Source: Dechloromonas sp.
Lineage (GTDB): Bacteria > Pseudomonadota > Gammaproteobacteria > Burkholderiales > Rhodocyclaceae
NCBI GenBank assembly: GCA_028689015.1
Contig: JAQTXC010000022.1
Span: 1-43,865, forward strand
Length of the DNA stretch: 43,865 bases
Direction of reading: 5' to 3'
The translations under genes were made by a program, and so were the position numbers. Positions 1 through 8,733 of the stretch are shown piece after piece; position 1 is the first letter of the stretch, and every line of letters begins with the position of its first letter. The notes below the pieces were generated by a model that saw only the letters and a list, made by a program, of their open reading frames with translations, ran no database searches and had not been told where the DNA came from.

Positions 1-1772
1 GCCGATTTTGGGATCAGGCAGACGTTACGATGCGCTTCGCCGCGGCTGGCGTGGTAACGGTCGATGGCGACCAGGCCGGCGTATTCGCCTTGGGCGCCGG
101 AGTTGGGTTGCATGCAGATGGCGTCGAAACCGGTGACGGTCTTTAGCCAATCGGTCAGGCTGGCGATCATTTCCAGGTAGCCGGTGGTTTGCTCGGCCGG
201 GGCAAACGGGTGGATGCCGCCAAATTCCGGCCAGGTGACCGGGATCATTTCGCTGGTGGCGTTCAGCTTCATGGTGCACGAGCCGAGCGAGATCATCGAA
301 TGGTCGAGGGCCAGGTCCTTGTTTTGCAGCGCTTTCAGGTAGCGCAGCATTTCGTGTTCGGTATGGTGGGTATTGAATACCGGGTGGTTCAGGATGGCGT
401 CGCTGCGCAGCAGGCCGGCCAGCGGGCTGTTGGCGGCGGCAGCAGCATCGAGCGCGGCAAGATCAAACTGCTGGCCGGTGAGGCCTTGCAGCAGCGCGGC
501 GACATCGGCGGCGGTGCTGGTTTCGTCGAGAGAAATTGACCGGGTTTGCCCGTCGACCGCACGCAGGTTGTAGCCGGGCACGGTTTTGTCGGTCTTGATC
601 TGGACGGTGTCGAAGAATGTTGCGGTCGACACCTCAATACCGGCTTTTTTCAGGCCTTCAACCAGAATGCCGGTGAGGCGGTGGATGCGCTGGGCGATGG
701 TCTGCAGGCCTTGCGGGCCGTGATAGACGGCGTACATGCCGGCCATGTTGGCGAGCAGCACTTGCGAGGTGCAGATGTTGGAGTTGGCCTTTTCGCGGCG
801 GATGTGTTGTTCGCGCGTCTGCAGGGTCATGCGGTAGGCGGTCTTGCCGCGGGCGTCTTTGGAAACGCCGATGATGCGGCCTGGCATGGAGCGGACATTG
901 GCTTCGCGGGTGGCGAAGAAAGCGGCGTGCGGGCCACCGAAGCCCATCGGGATGCCGAAGCGCTGGCTGGAGCCGAGCGCAATGTCGGCCCCCATGGCGC
1001 CGGGCGATTTGAGGAGCACGAGGGCCATCAAGTCGGTGGCGACGGCGATGGTGGCACCCTTGGCTTTCAGGCCGGCGATGAGGTCGGTGAGGTCGCAGAC
1101 TTCGCCGTTGTCGCCCGGATACTGGAGCAGGGCACCGAAGAATTCTTGATCTTTTTGCGCGTCGACCGCAGCAATCACCAGCTCAAAACCGAAATAGGCG
1201 GCGCGCGTCTTGACGACGTCGATGGTCTGCGGAAAGCAGTTGGCATCGACCAGGAAGCGGTTCGATTTGGACTTGGACACACGGCGGGCCATGGTCATGG
1301 CTTCGGCGGCGGCGGTGGCTTCGTCAAGCAACGAGGCGTTGGCGATTTCCAGGCCGGTGAGGTCGACGACCATCTGCTGGAAATTCATCAGCGCTTCCAG
1401 GCGGCCCTGGGCGATTTCGGCCTGGTAGGGCGTGTAGGCGGTGTACCAGCCGGGGTTTTCCATGACGTTGCGCAGGATGACCTTGGGCGTCAGGGTGTCG
1501 TAGTAGCCCATGCCAATGCACGAACGGGCAACCACGTTCTTGCTGGCGATGGCTTTCAGTTCGGCCAGCGCTTCGTGCTCGCGCTTCGGGGCAGGCAGCG
1601 GCAGGTCGGCCGGCAGGCGGATGGCGGCGGGGACAGTCTGATCGATCAACTGGTCGAGGCTGTGCGCGCCGATGGCGGCCAGCATGGCCTCCATTTCAGT
1701 GGCGCAGGGGCCGATGTGGCGGTGGATGAACTCGTCGTGCTGTTCCAGCACGGAAAGGGGGAGGTGGCTCAT
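1..1772 (-). CDS. gcvP: Glycine dehydrogenase (decarboxylating), P protein, partial
   Basis: This is the PLP-dependent P protein of the glycine cleavage system. It decarboxylates glycine and passes the aminomethyl group to the lipoyl arm of GcvH. The ATG at 1772 opens [20 protein letters not shown], a typical GcvP N-terminus. The frame stays open to the left edge, giving 590 codons of the roughly 960 expected for a fused single-chain P protein. The last visible residues include [15 protein letters not shown] and RNVCLIPKS, well conserved in the C-terminal half. The PLP lysine lies further on, outside the window. It is the third gene of gcvT-gcvH-gcvP, 89 bases after gcvH, with a terminator-like hairpin in the gap. 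The gene runs off the window and is not broken. Confidence 0.97.
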   Translation of the reverse strand, partial: MSHLPLSVLEQHDEFIHRHIGPCATEMEAMLAAIGAHSLDQLIDQTVPAAIRLPADLPLPAPKREHEALAELKAIASKNVVARSCIGMGYYDTLTPKVILRNVMENPGWYTAYTPYQAEIAQGRLEALMNFQQMVVDLTGLEIANASLLDEATAAAEAMTMARRVSKSKSNRFLVDANCFPQTIDVVKTRAAYFGFELVIAAVDAQKDQEFFGALLQYPGDNGEVCDLTDLIAGLKAKGATIAVATDLMALVLLKSPGAMGADIALGSSQRFGIPMGFGGPHAAFFATREANVRSMPGRIIGVSKDARGKTAYRMTLQTREQHIRREKANSNICTSQVLLANMAGMYAVYHGPQGLQTIAQRIHRLTGILVEGLKKAGIEVSTATFFDTVQIKTDKTVPGYNLRAVDGQTRSISLDETSTAADVAALLQGLTGQQFDLAALDAAAAANSPLAGLLRSDAILNHPVFNTHHTEHEMLRYLKALQNKDLALDHSMISLGSCTMKLNATSEMIPVTWPEFGGIHPFAPAEQTTGYLEMIASLTDWLKTVTGFDAICMQPNSGAQGEYAGLVAIDRYHASRGEAHRNVCLIPKS

Positions 1773-1803
1773 GTCGGGGTCGTCTCGCGGCGGGAGAATA
1801 GCG

Positions 1804-1840
1804 AAAAAGCCCAGTGTTTCGCGGTCGACCGGGCTTTTTT
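1804..1840 (-). terminator. Terminator-like hairpin between gcvH and gcvP
   Basis: On the transcribed minus strand a 9-bp stem (AAAAAGCCC paired with GGGCTTTTT, arms 1831-1839 and 1804-1812) ends in a run of Ts. The loop holds the self-complementary CGGTCGACCG (1822-1831 overlaps the stem edge), a copy of the dispersed motif described in the findings. Lying between two genes of one operon, it could reduce expression of gcvP relative to gcvT and gcvH. That role is inferred. Confidence 0.6.
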
Positions 1841-1861
1841 CAGAAAAATGCAGGCGGTGAA

Positions 1862-2248
1862 TCAGGCGGCGTCAGCGACGGCCTGGTAGGCGGCGGCGTC
1901 GAGCAAGGCATCCACGTCGGCCAGGTTGTCCGGCGTCATCTTGAACAGCCAGGCAGCGTAGGCATCGGCATTGACCGATTCCGGCGCATCGATGGCCGCC
2001 TGGTTGACCTCGGTCACGGTGCCGGCAATCGGGGCGTACACGTCGGCGGCCGCCTTGACCGATTCAACGACGGCGATTTCCTTTTCAGCTGCGTAATGCG
2101 CCCCGACTTCCGGCAGTTCGACAAAAACGAGGTCGCCGAGGGCTTCCTGGGCGTGGTCGGAAATGCCGACGGTGACAGAACCGTCTTCGTTTTTCAGAAC
2201 CCACTCGTGGGAGGCGGCGTATTTGAGGTTGGACGGGACGTTGGACAT
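1862..2248 (-). CDS. gcvH: Glycine cleavage system H protein
   Basis: This is the lipoylated shuttle protein of the glycine cleavage system, carrying the aminomethyl group from GcvP to GcvT. The 128-residue product has the usual family length. The lipoyl site is seen as [14 protein letters not shown], with lysine 65 as the attachment residue, and the N-terminal SHEWV (residues 13-17) is typical. The start is supported by a GGAG ribosome-binding sequence seven bases upstream. It sits 36 bases after gcvT and shares the riboswitch-controlled transcript. Confidence 0.98.
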   Translation of the reverse strand: MSNVPSNLKYAASHEWVLKNEDGSVTVGISDHAQEALGDLVFVELPEVGAHYAAEKEIAVVESVKAAADVYAPIAGTVTEVNQAAIDAPESVNADAYAAWLFKMTPDNLADVDALLDAAAYQAVADAA

Positions 2249-2284
2249 GGTTTTCTCCAGAATGGGCGAATGGGCTAAATGTGC

Positions 2285-3376
2285 TTACTGAACTGCTTGG
2301 CCGTTGCGGGCGAATACGGGTTTGGTGACTTTGGCCTTGAGCCGCTTGCCGCGGATGTCGACCTCGACTTCGTCGCCGATGGCGACGCCAAGGGGCAGGC
2401 GGGCGAGGGCGATGGACTGCTGCAAGGTAGGCGAGAAACTACCTGAGGTTATTTCGCCATTTCCTTGTTTTGTAATAACTTGTTGATGTCCTCTCAGGAC
2501 GCCTTTGTCGAGCAGGATGAGGCCGAGGAACTGCGCCATCTGGCCGTTTGCGGTCAACGCCGCTTTGCCGACGAAATCGCGCCCGTCCTTCAGGGCCACC
2601 GTCCAGCTCAGGCCGGCGTCGAGCGGCGAAACCGTCTCATCCATATCCTGGCCGTAGAGATTCATCCCGGCTTCCAGGCGCAGGGTGTCGCGGGCACCCA
2701 GGCCGCAGGGCGCGACGCCCGCCGCGTGCAGGGCGTTCCACAGGGCTTCGGCTTCACCCGCCGGCAGCATGATTTCGTAACCGTCTTCACCGGTGTAGCC
2801 GGTGCTGGCAATGAAGTATTGGTCGATTTCAGCGGCGAAGAAGGGCTTCAGGTCGGCAATCGCTGCCTTGGCTTGCGGCAGGACCTGCCAGACTTTGGCG
2901 CGCGCGTTCGGGCCTTGCACGGCGATGATTCCCAGATTGTTTTCGCCATCGCGACGCTGGGTGATGGTCACTGCCATCTGCCATTCGGTGGCCCGGGCTT
3001 GCATCCAGGCCAGGTCTTTTTCGGCGGTGCCGGCATTAACCACGAGGCGGAAGCGGGTGTCGCTCAGAAAGTAGATGATCAGATCGTCGATGACGCCGCC
3101 TGCGTCGTTGAGCATGGCGGCGTAGAGCGCCTTGCCGGAGACGGTCAGCTTGGCGACGTCGTTGGCGACCAGGCGGGAGAGAAAGGGGCGGCAATCGGCA
3201 CCGACCAAATCAACCGGGCACATGTGCGAGACGTCGAACATGCCGCAATCGTTGCGTACGGCGTGGTGTTCTTCAATTTGCGAGCCGTAGTTGACCGGCA
3301 TGTCCCAGCCGCCGAAATCGACCATGCGGGCACCCTGCGCGCGGTGGGCGGAATTTAAAACCGTTTTCTTCAGCAT
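2285..3376 (-). CDS. gcvT: Aminomethyltransferase, glycine cleavage T protein
   Basis: The T protein transfers the methylene group from aminomethyl-lipoyl-GcvH to tetrahydrofolate and releases ammonia. The product has 363 residues, the normal length. Recognisable parts are the N-terminal [27 protein letters not shown], and the folate-domain segments [15 protein letters not shown] and [20 protein letters not shown]. The residues after FDVSHM are CPVDL, where many homologues have a threonine or glycine instead of cysteine. It is the first gene of the operon and follows a tandem glycine riboswitch and terminator directly. Confidence 0.97.
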   Translation of the reverse strand: MLKKTVLNSAHRAQGARMVDFGGWDMPVNYGSQIEEHHAVRNDCGMFDVSHMCPVDLVGADCRPFLSRLVANDVAKLTVSGKALYAAMLNDAGGVIDDLIIYFLSDTRFRLVVNAGTAEKDLAWMQARATEWQMAVTITQRRDGENNLGIIAVQGPNARAKVWQVLPQAKAAIADLKPFFAAEIDQYFIASTGYTGEDGYEIMLPAGEAEALWNALHAAGVAPCGLGARDTLRLEAGMNLYGQDMDETVSPLDAGLSWTVALKDGRDFVGKAALTANGQMAQFLGLILLDKGVLRGHQQVITKQGNGEITSGSFSPTLQQSIALARLPLGVAIGDEVEVDIRGKRLKAKVTKPVFARNGQAVQ

Positions 3377-3420
3377 ATCAATCCTTTACGAACGTTTATT
3401 AACGTCGATTCTAGAAACGG

Positions 3421-3461
3421 AAAAGGGGTGAAACGAAAGAACGAATCTTGCGTTTCACCCC
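3421..3461 (-). terminator. Intrinsic terminator of the glycine riboswitch expression platform
   Basis: On the minus strand the 11-bp stem GGGGTGAAACG (3461-3451) pairs with CGTTTCACCCC (3435-3425), with a 15-base loop, and is followed by TTTTCC. It starts right at the 3' end of the second aptamer, so the aptamer's closing helix and the terminator stem compete for the same GGGG bases. This fits a switch in which bound glycine prevents termination and turns on gcvT-gcvH-gcvP. Confidence 0.85.
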
Positions 3462-3632
3462 TCTGTCCTCGATACCTGAGAGATTTGCCCCATCGGTGGA
3501 TGTCGACCGTGAAAGTCGCCATCAGCTCTCCAGAGTTTCGGGCCTGCGCCCGGTTCCACGGTCCTTTTGCCTGAGCGTTTTCGGGTGGGTTTGCGCCTTC
3601 GGCGGCAGCGTGCGCTGCGCTCTCCCATGGAA
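3461..3632 (-). ncRNA. Tandem glycine riboswitch (two aptamers)
   Basis: The leader of gcvT holds two glycine aptamers in series. Aptamer 1 (about 3630-3556) starts at CCATGGGAGAGC, contains ACGCTCAGGCAAAAGGACCG and closes with CCGTGG. Aptamer 2 (about 3536-3461) starts CTCTGGAGAGC, contains GGCAAATCTCTCAGGTA and closes with GGACAGAG. The GGAGAGC and CAGG(C/T)A cores with a short linker are the hallmark of the family. A terminator follows immediately, so regulation is at transcription elongation. Confidence 0.95.
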
Positions 3633-3640
3633 CGGCAGGC

Positions 3641-3669
3641 ACTATAGCTGGATGGCTGGCCGCAGGCAA
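3641..3669 (-). promoter_or_regulatory. Promoter of the gcvTHP operon
   Basis: On the minus strand TTGCCT (3669-3664) and TATAGT (3646-3641) are separated by exactly 17 bases. The predicted transcript starts near 3634, just before the first riboswitch aptamer, as expected. Confidence 0.85.
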
Positions 3670-3710
3670 CCTGTTGCGCTGCAACAATGGATCGGGTGAG
3701 GCGGGGCTTC

Positions 3711-4586
3711 ATGTTAGACTCGCCCTTTGCCTTGTCCTGCTTTGCCGTGAATCCAGCCAATTTCGATTTTCATAGTCATTCCTCGGTGTCCGATGGCCTG
3801 CTGTCGCCGGCCGAGGTCGGCCAGCGAGCGGCGGCCAATGGGGTTGATTGCTGGGCGCTGACCGATCACGATGATCTGGGGGGGCTGCTTGAGGCTCGTG
3901 CCACGGCCGAAGCGTCCGGCATGGTCTTTGTGCCTGGCGTCGAAATTTCGATCGAATGGCGCCAGACCCCGATTCATATCGTCGGTCTGGGCTTTGACCC
4001 CACTGCCACCGCCCTGAATGCCGGTTTGGCCGAATTGCGCCACGGCCGTCTGGCGCGGGCTCGGCGTATGGGCGATGCCTTGGCGGCGATCGGCATTCCC
4101 GGTGTCTATGACGGGGCGCTGACCTATGTCACCAACCCCAGTCTGATTTCCCGGGCTCATTTTGCCCGTTACCTGGTATCAATCGGCATTGCCCGTGAAA
4201 CCAGCGAAGTGTTTCAGCATTACCTGACCCCTGGCAAACCGGGTTATGTCGATCATCGCTGGGCGACGCTGGCCGATGCGGTCGGCTGGATACGCGACGG
4301 TGGTGGCGTGGCCGTGGTCGCCCACCCCGGGCGCTACCGCATGTCGGGGGCTGAGATGCGGCATTTTCTCGATGACTTCAAGGCGCTGGGCGGGCAGGGC
4401 ATCGAAGTGACCTGCGGCAGCCATTCGCCCGACCATGTGCTGCATTTTGCGCGGCTGGCTCGGCACTATGCTTTTCATGCTTCGCGCGGTTCCGACTTTC
4501 ATGGGCCGGCTGAAAGCTATATCGATCTGGGGCGGCTGCCGGCCTTGCCTCAGGATCTCAAACCTATCTGGCGTCTTCTCTGCTGA
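3711..4586 (+). CDS. yciV: PHP-domain phosphoesterase, YciV/RNase AM type
   Basis: Members of this family are metal-dependent phosphoesterases. The E. coli relative acts on 3',5'-nucleoside bisphosphates and on 5' ends of RNA. Metal-binding motifs are visible: DFHSHS near residue 19, LTDHDD, PGVEIS, VAHPGRY and GSDFHGP near the C-terminus. The start is uncertain. ATG 3711 has GAGG upstream and gives 291 residues. ATG 3687 is also in frame, and GTG 3747 would place the first residue nearer to DFHSHS as in relatives; TTAGACT at 3714-3720 could be a -10 for that form. The next gene is a YciO homologue, the same adjacency as yciV-yciO in E. coli. Confidence 0.9.
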   Translation: MLDSPFALSCFAVNPANFDFHSHSSVSDGLLSPAEVGQRAAANGVDCWALTDHDDLGGLLEARATAEASGMVFVPGVEISIEWRQTPIHIVGLGFDPTATALNAGLAELRHGRLARARRMGDALAAIGIPGVYDGALTYVTNPSLISRAHFARYLVSIGIARETSEVFQHYLTPGKPGYVDHRWATLADAVGWIRDGGGVAVVAHPGRYRMSGAEMRHFLDDFKALGGQGIEVTCGSHSPDHVLHFARLARHYAFHASRGSDFHGPAESYIDLGRLPALPQDLKPIWRLLC

Positions 4587-4588
4587 CC

Positions 4589-5215
4589 ATGGCTCGTGTT
4601 GTCAATATTCACCCTGAAACGCCACAACCCCGCCTGCTGATTCAAGCGGCCGAGATGATCCGTCATGGTGCGGTGCTCGCTCTGCCGACCGATTCCTGTT
4701 ATGCCCTCGGTTGTCATCTGGGGGACCGCGAGGCGCTTGATCGCATCCGACAGCTTCGCATGATCGACGACCGCCATCACCTGACGCTGATGGTGCGCGA
4801 CTTGTCCGAAATCGCTACCTACGCCCGGGTCGATAACAGCCAGTATCGACTTCTCAAAGCGACGACGCCGGGGAGTTACACCTTCATCCTCGAAGCGACC
4901 AAAGAATTGCCGCGCCGGGTGGCGCACCCCAAGCGCAAGACCATTGGCCTGCGGGTGCCGAATCACCCAGTGGCGCTGGCTTTGCTCGAAGAGCTGAACG
5001 AGCCCTTGCTGACTACCACGCTGCAGTTGCCGGGGGACGAAGCGCCGCTGACCGAAGGCTGGGAAATCCAGGATCGTCTGGACGATCATCTTGAATTGAT
5101 CCTCGATGCCGGTCATTGCGGGATCGAGCCGACCACCATTATCGATCTGACTGGCTCGTCACCGGTGCTGGTGCGCGCTGGCCGTGGGCCGCTGGCCCCC
5201 TTCGGTCTCGGCTGA
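4589..5215 (+). CDS. yciO: YciO/YrdC/Sua5-family threonylcarbamoyl-AMP synthase-like protein
   Basis: The 208-residue protein has the YrdC/Sua5 fold: ALPTDSCYALGCHLGDREAL near residues 32-51, HHLTLMVRDLSEIATYA, PGSYTFILEATKELP, and TIGLRVPNHP. These match the YciO branch, which resembles TsaC (the enzyme making threonylcarbamoyl-AMP for tRNA t6A). YciO itself has been regarded as a paralogue whose cellular role is less certain than that of TsaC, so I do not call it tsaC. It begins two bases after the PHP gene stop and ends two bases before the next start, so the three genes are almost certainly cotranscribed. Confidence 0.88.
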   Translation: MARVVNIHPETPQPRLLIQAAEMIRHGAVLALPTDSCYALGCHLGDREALDRIRQLRMIDDRHHLTLMVRDLSEIATYARVDNSQYRLLKATTPGSYTFILEATKELPRRVAHPKRKTIGLRVPNHPVALALLEELNEPLLTTTLQLPGDEAPLTEGWEIQDRLDDHLELILDAGHCGIEPTTIIDLTGSSPVLVRAGRGPLAPFGLG

Positions 5216-5217
5216 GC

Positions 5218-5877
5218 ATGCTCGATTTCAATGCCCTGATCCAGACGATTGCCATCGCTGCCTTGCCGGTGGTTTTCGCGATCACGCTGCATGAGGCGGC
5301 GCATGGTTATGCCGCGCGTTATTTCGGCGATCCAACGGCCTGGCAGATGGGGCGGATCAGCTTGAATCCGCTACGCCATATCGATCTGATGGGTACCATC
5401 ATCATTCCGGTGGCCATTCTGCTTTTTTCTGCCGGGAATTTTTTATTTGGTTATGCCAAGCCGGTGCCGGTTGATTTTTCCCGCCTGCGCCAGCCGAAGA
5501 AAGACATGTTGTGGGTTGCCGCCGCCGGCCCGCTGGCCAATTTGGCGATGGCGCTGGCCTGGGCGATGGTACTCAAACTCGCCTGGCTGATGCCGGTTAG
5601 CGATTACACCGTGCCGATGACCGAAATGGCCAAGATCGGCGTCATCATCAATTGTGTACTGATGGTGCTCAACTTGCTTCCTCTGCCGCCGCTTGATGGC
5701 GGCCGGATCGCCGTTAGCCTGTTACCGCATCGGCTTGCCTGGAAATTCGCCCAGCTTGAACGCTGGGGCTTTCCCATTTTGTTGCTGCTGTTGTTCACCG
5801 GTATCCTCGGCGACATCATGAATCCCCTGGTCAGTCTGGTGGCGGGGGCCATCGAAACCCTTTTCGGTCTTTACTAG
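5218..5877 (+). CDS. Site-2 protease family membrane metallopeptidase (M50)
   Basis: A 219-residue integral membrane zinc protease of the short M50B type. The zinc motif HEAAHG lies near residue 25 inside the first hydrophobic segment, followed by FGDPTAWQMGRISLNPLRHIDLMGT, typical of this subgroup. The third ligand motif NLLPLPPLDGG is near residue 158. About five hydrophobic stretches are visible. The substrate is not known for this branch and it lacks the PDZ domain of RseP. The start at ATG 5218, two bases after the yciO stop, is preferred over in-frame codons inside yciO. Confidence 0.9.
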   Translation: MLDFNALIQTIAIAALPVVFAITLHEAAHGYAARYFGDPTAWQMGRISLNPLRHIDLMGTIIIPVAILLFSAGNFLFGYAKPVPVDFSRLRQPKKDMLWVAAAGPLANLAMALAWAMVLKLAWLMPVSDYTVPMTEMAKIGVIINCVLMVLNLLPLPPLDGGRIAVSLLPHRLAWKFAQLERWGFPILLLLLFTGILGDIMNPLVSLVAGAIETLFGLY

Positions 5878-5885
5878 AAAAATTT

Positions 5886-7088
5886 ATGTACGCAGAACGT
5901 GTTCTCTCCGGCATGCGGCCGACCGGCGCGCTTCATCTTGGTCATTATCATGGCGTCCTCAAAAACTGGGTGCGTCTACAGCACGAGCATCCCTGCCTGT
6001 TTTTCGTGGCCGACTGGCACGCGCTGACCACGCATTACGATAATCCGCAGGGTATCGAGCAGGCGAGCTGGGACATGGTCATCGACTGGCTGGCCGCCGG
6101 TGTGGACCCCAACCAGGCCACCTTGTTCATCCAGTCGCGGGTGCCCGAGCATGCCGAATTGCATCTTCTGATGTCGATGATGACGCCGCTCGGCTGGCTG
6201 GAGCGGGTGCCGACCTACAAGGATCAGCAGGAAAAATTGGCGGGCAAGGATCTGACCACCTACGGTTTCCTGGGCTATCCCTTGCTGATGAGCGCCGATA
6301 TCCTGATTTACCGTGCTGACAAGGTGCCGGTTGGCGAGGACCAGATTCCGCACGTCGAATTCACCCGCGAACTGGCTCGCCGTTTCAATCACATGTACGG
6401 TCGCGAACCCGGTTTCGAGGACAAGGCGCGCGAGGCGGTCAAAAAACTGGGTAGCAAAAAGGCGCGTCTGTACGACGAGTTGCGTACCCGCTACCAGCAG
6501 GCCGGCGACAAGGAAGCGCTTGAGCAGGCCAAAGCCATGCTCGGTGATATTCAGCATCTTTCTGCGGTCGACCGTGAACGCTTGTTTGGTTTCCTCGAGG
6601 GCACCGGCAAGATGATTCTGGTTGAGCCAGGGTATTTGCTGACTCCGGAATCCAAAATGCCGGGGCTGGACGGCCAGAAAATGTCGAAGTCCTATAACAA
6701 CACCATTACCTTGCGTGAGTCCGAGGCTTCGGTGGCCAAAAAGATCAAGAGCATGCCGACCGATACCCAGCGCAAGCTGCGCACCGACCCGGGTGATCCG
6801 GCGCGTTGTCCGGTCTGGCAGTTGCATCAGGTTTATTCCGATGAAAACACGCGCGCCTGGGCCAGTCAGGGTTGCAAGACAGCGGGCATCGGTTGCGTCG
6901 AGTGCAAACAGCCCGTCATTGACGGCATCCTCAAGGAACAAGCGCCGATGCGTGAGCGGGCGCAGGTTTATCTCGACGATCCGACGCTGGTCAAGAACAT
7001 CATTGCTGACGGTTGCGAAAAGGCGCGCGAATTGGCGCGTGAAACGATGCGCGATGTTCGTGAGTCGATGGGGCTGGAATACCACTGA
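5886..7088 (+). CDS. trpS: Tryptophan-tRNA ligase
   Basis: Class I aminoacyl-tRNA synthetase charging tRNA-Trp. The HIGH-type motif is HLGH at residues 17-20 (GMRPTGALHLGHYHG) and the KMSKS loop is at 265-269 (DGQKMSKSYNNT). The protein has 400 residues, longer than the about 335 of E. coli TrpS. The extra length lies before KMSKS, in a charged segment around KKARLYDELRTRYQQ, a form I recall from other betaproteobacteria. It begins eight bases after the protease gene, and its stop overlaps the next start in ATGA. Confidence 0.97.
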   Translation: MYAERVLSGMRPTGALHLGHYHGVLKNWVRLQHEHPCLFFVADWHALTTHYDNPQGIEQASWDMVIDWLAAGVDPNQATLFIQSRVPEHAELHLLMSMMTPLGWLERVPTYKDQQEKLAGKDLTTYGFLGYPLLMSADILIYRADKVPVGEDQIPHVEFTRELARRFNHMYGREPGFEDKAREAVKKLGSKKARLYDELRTRYQQAGDKEALEQAKAMLGDIQHLSAVDRERLFGFLEGTGKMILVEPGYLLTPESKMPGLDGQKMSKSYNNTITLRESEASVAKKIKSMPTDTQRKLRTDPGDPARCPVWQLHQVYSDENTRAWASQGCKTAGIGCVECKQPVIDGILKEQAPMRERAQVYLDDPTLVKNIIADGCEKARELARETMRDVRESMGLEYH

Positions 7089-7378
7089 TGGCAGAAGGCG
7101 GCGTCAGCGCCTGGGTGTGGATCGCCATTGGTTTTGGCGGCCAGGCGCTGTTCATGATGCGTTTCGTGATTCAGTGGTGGAGCAGCGAGCGAGCCGGTCA
7201 AGTCGTTATTCCGGTGGCGTTCTGGTATTTCAGTCTGGCGGGTGGCCTGGTGCTGACCGTGTATGCCATTCATCGCGATGACCCAGTGTTCATTTTTGGC
7301 CAGGCCTTGAGTCTGGTCATCTATGCGCGCAACCTGCATCTGCACTACCGGGGCAAGGGCCGCTCAGCGGCTTCGTGA
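7088..7378 (+). CDS. Small membrane protein with LAB_N domain
   Basis: A 96-residue protein resembling the N-terminal domain found in some lipid-A-disaccharide synthases (LAB_N). Key stretches are GQALFMMRFVIQWWSSE and VIPVAFWYFSLAGGLVL, then FIFGQALSLVIYARNLHL. Three hydrophobic segments suggest an inner-membrane protein. Stand-alone LAB_N proteins occur elsewhere and their function is not settled. The start codon overlaps the trpS stop (ATGA), and scpA starts two bases after its stop, so it belongs to the same transcript. Confidence 0.85.
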   Translation: MAEGGVSAWVWIAIGFGGQALFMMRFVIQWWSSERAGQVVIPVAFWYFSLAGGLVLTVYAIHRDDPVFIFGQALSLVIYARNLHLHYRGKGRSAAS

Positions 7379-7379
7379 G

Positions 7380-8219
7380 ATGACGCTTGCGGTCGACCCG
7401 GTGCAGGCGGATATTTTGTCGCCGGTGGCGCGTATTTATGGCCAGCCGCTGGCCGCCTTGCCGCACGACCTCTACGTTCCACCCGATGCCCTGGCGGTCA
7501 TGCTCGATGCGTTTGAAGGGCCGCTCGATCTGCTGCTTTACCTGATTCGTAAAGCCAATGTCGATATTCTCGATATCCCGATGGCGACGCTGACCCGGCA
7601 ATATCTCGATTACGTGGATAGCATGCAGGCCCGTAACCTGGAATTGGCAGGCGAGTATTTGCTGATGGCGGCGATGCTGATCGAGATCAAATCGCGCCTG
7701 CTGTTACCCCGGCCGCGTCAGGTGGGTGAGGCGGAGGGCGATGATCCGCGAGCCGAACTGGTCCGTCGCCTGATCGAATATGAGCAGATGAAACTGGCTG
7801 GGCAGCGGCTGAACGCTTTGCCGCATGCCGAGCGTGATTTTTTCTGGGCCGAGACACTGGTCGAGAAGTCGATGCAGCAGCGCCTGCCTGAGGTATCGAT
7901 TGGCGATTTGAAGGCCGCCTGGGATGGCGTGCTCCGGCAAGCGGTTTTAAAACGCAATCATCAGATCAGTCGCGAAGAGTTGTCGGTGCGCGAACATATG
8001 GGCATCATTCTGCGTTTTTTGCGTGATGCAGCAGGCTTTGTCCGTTTTGAGGCGCTGTTCTCGCCGGTGATGGGGGTGCCTGGTCTGGTGGTGCATTTTC
8101 TGGCCATGCTGGAATTGGCGCGTGAGCGATTGATTGAAATCACCCAAACGGCGGCTTTCGAGCCGATTTATGTCCGAGTGAATGACGGTGGAACCGAAAC
8201 AGCTGAAACTGATTCTTGA
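7380..8219 (+). CDS. scpA: Segregation and condensation protein A
   Basis: ScpA is the kleisin subunit that joins SMC and ScpB in the bacterial condensin complex. The signature [23 protein letters not shown] appears near residue 42, followed by [20 protein letters not shown]. The C-terminal winged-helix part includes [11 protein letters not shown] place the start at ATG 7380 (279 residues); an in-frame ATG at 7323 would lie deep inside the preceding gene. A GCGGTCGACC copy falls within the first codons (7389-7398). The 3' end overlaps scpB by 38 bases, suggesting translational coupling. Confidence 0.95.
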   Translation: MTLAVDPVQADILSPVARIYGQPLAALPHDLYVPPDALAVMLDAFEGPLDLLLYLIRKANVDILDIPMATLTRQYLDYVDSMQARNLELAGEYLLMAAMLIEIKSRLLLPRPRQVGEAEGDDPRAELVRRLIEYEQMKLAGQRLNALPHAERDFFWAETLVEKSMQQRLPEVSIGDLKAAWDGVLRQAVLKRNHQISREELSVREHMGIILRFLRDAAGFVRFEALFSPVMGVPGLVVHFLAMLELARERLIEITQTAAFEPIYVRVNDGGTETAETDS

Positions 8220-8733
8220 GGCAGCCCTGCTGTCGGCGCGCGAGCCGATGAGTGTGCATGACCTGAAGAAAATGTTCGATGAACCGCCGTCGACCGAGGT
8301 ATTGCGCAAATTGCTCGATCAATTGCGTGATGACTGGCGCAAGCGCCCGCTGGAATTGTTGCAGCTGGCGTCTGGCTGGCGTTTTCGGACGCGGGCAGAG
8401 TTTTTGCCCTATCTTGAACGCCTGAATCCGGAAAAACCGCCGAAATATTCGCGAGCAGTATTGGAAACACTGGCTATCATTGCCTATCGTCAACCGGTGA
8501 CCCGGGGTGACATCGAAGAAATTCGCGGGGTTGCGGTCAACCCGAATGTGATCCGAATTCTCGTCGAGCGCGGCTGGATCGATGAAGTGGGGCATCGGGA
8601 TACCCCGGGGCGACCGGCCCTGTTTGCGACGACACGGCAGTTTCTGGATGATCTCGGATTACGGGCCATCAGCGAATTGCCACCTATTGAGCAACTGGCT
8701 CAGGAACTGGAACTAACTCATGAAAACCAATAA
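8182..8733 (+). CDS. scpB: Segregation and condensation protein B
   Basis: ScpB is the second non-SMC condensin subunit, a dimer of winged-helix domains. The 183-residue product shows [16 protein letters not shown] near the N-terminus, then [17 protein letters not shown], and the family signature [24 protein letters not shown]. It overlaps scpA upstream by 38 bases and the next gene by 14 bases. No smc gene is in the window. Confidence 0.95.
   Translation: MTVEPKQLKLILEAALLSAREPMSVHDLKKMFDEPPSTEVLRKLLDQLRDDWRKRPLELLQLASGWRFRTRAEFLPYLERLNPEKPPKYSRAVLETLAIIAYRQPVTRGDIEEIRGVAVNPNVIRILVERGWIDEVGHRDTPGRPALFATTRQFLDDLGLRAISELPPIEQLAQELELTHENQ

Noticed and set aside
546..1889. 447-codon open frame on plus strand
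   Set aside because: Antisense to gcvP; Gly/Val/Asp-rich low-complexity product with no family motif. High GC keeps the opposite frame open.
5976..7085. 369-codon open frame on minus strand opposite trpS
   Set aside because: Antisense shadow of a clearly real trpS with HIGH and KMSKS motifs.
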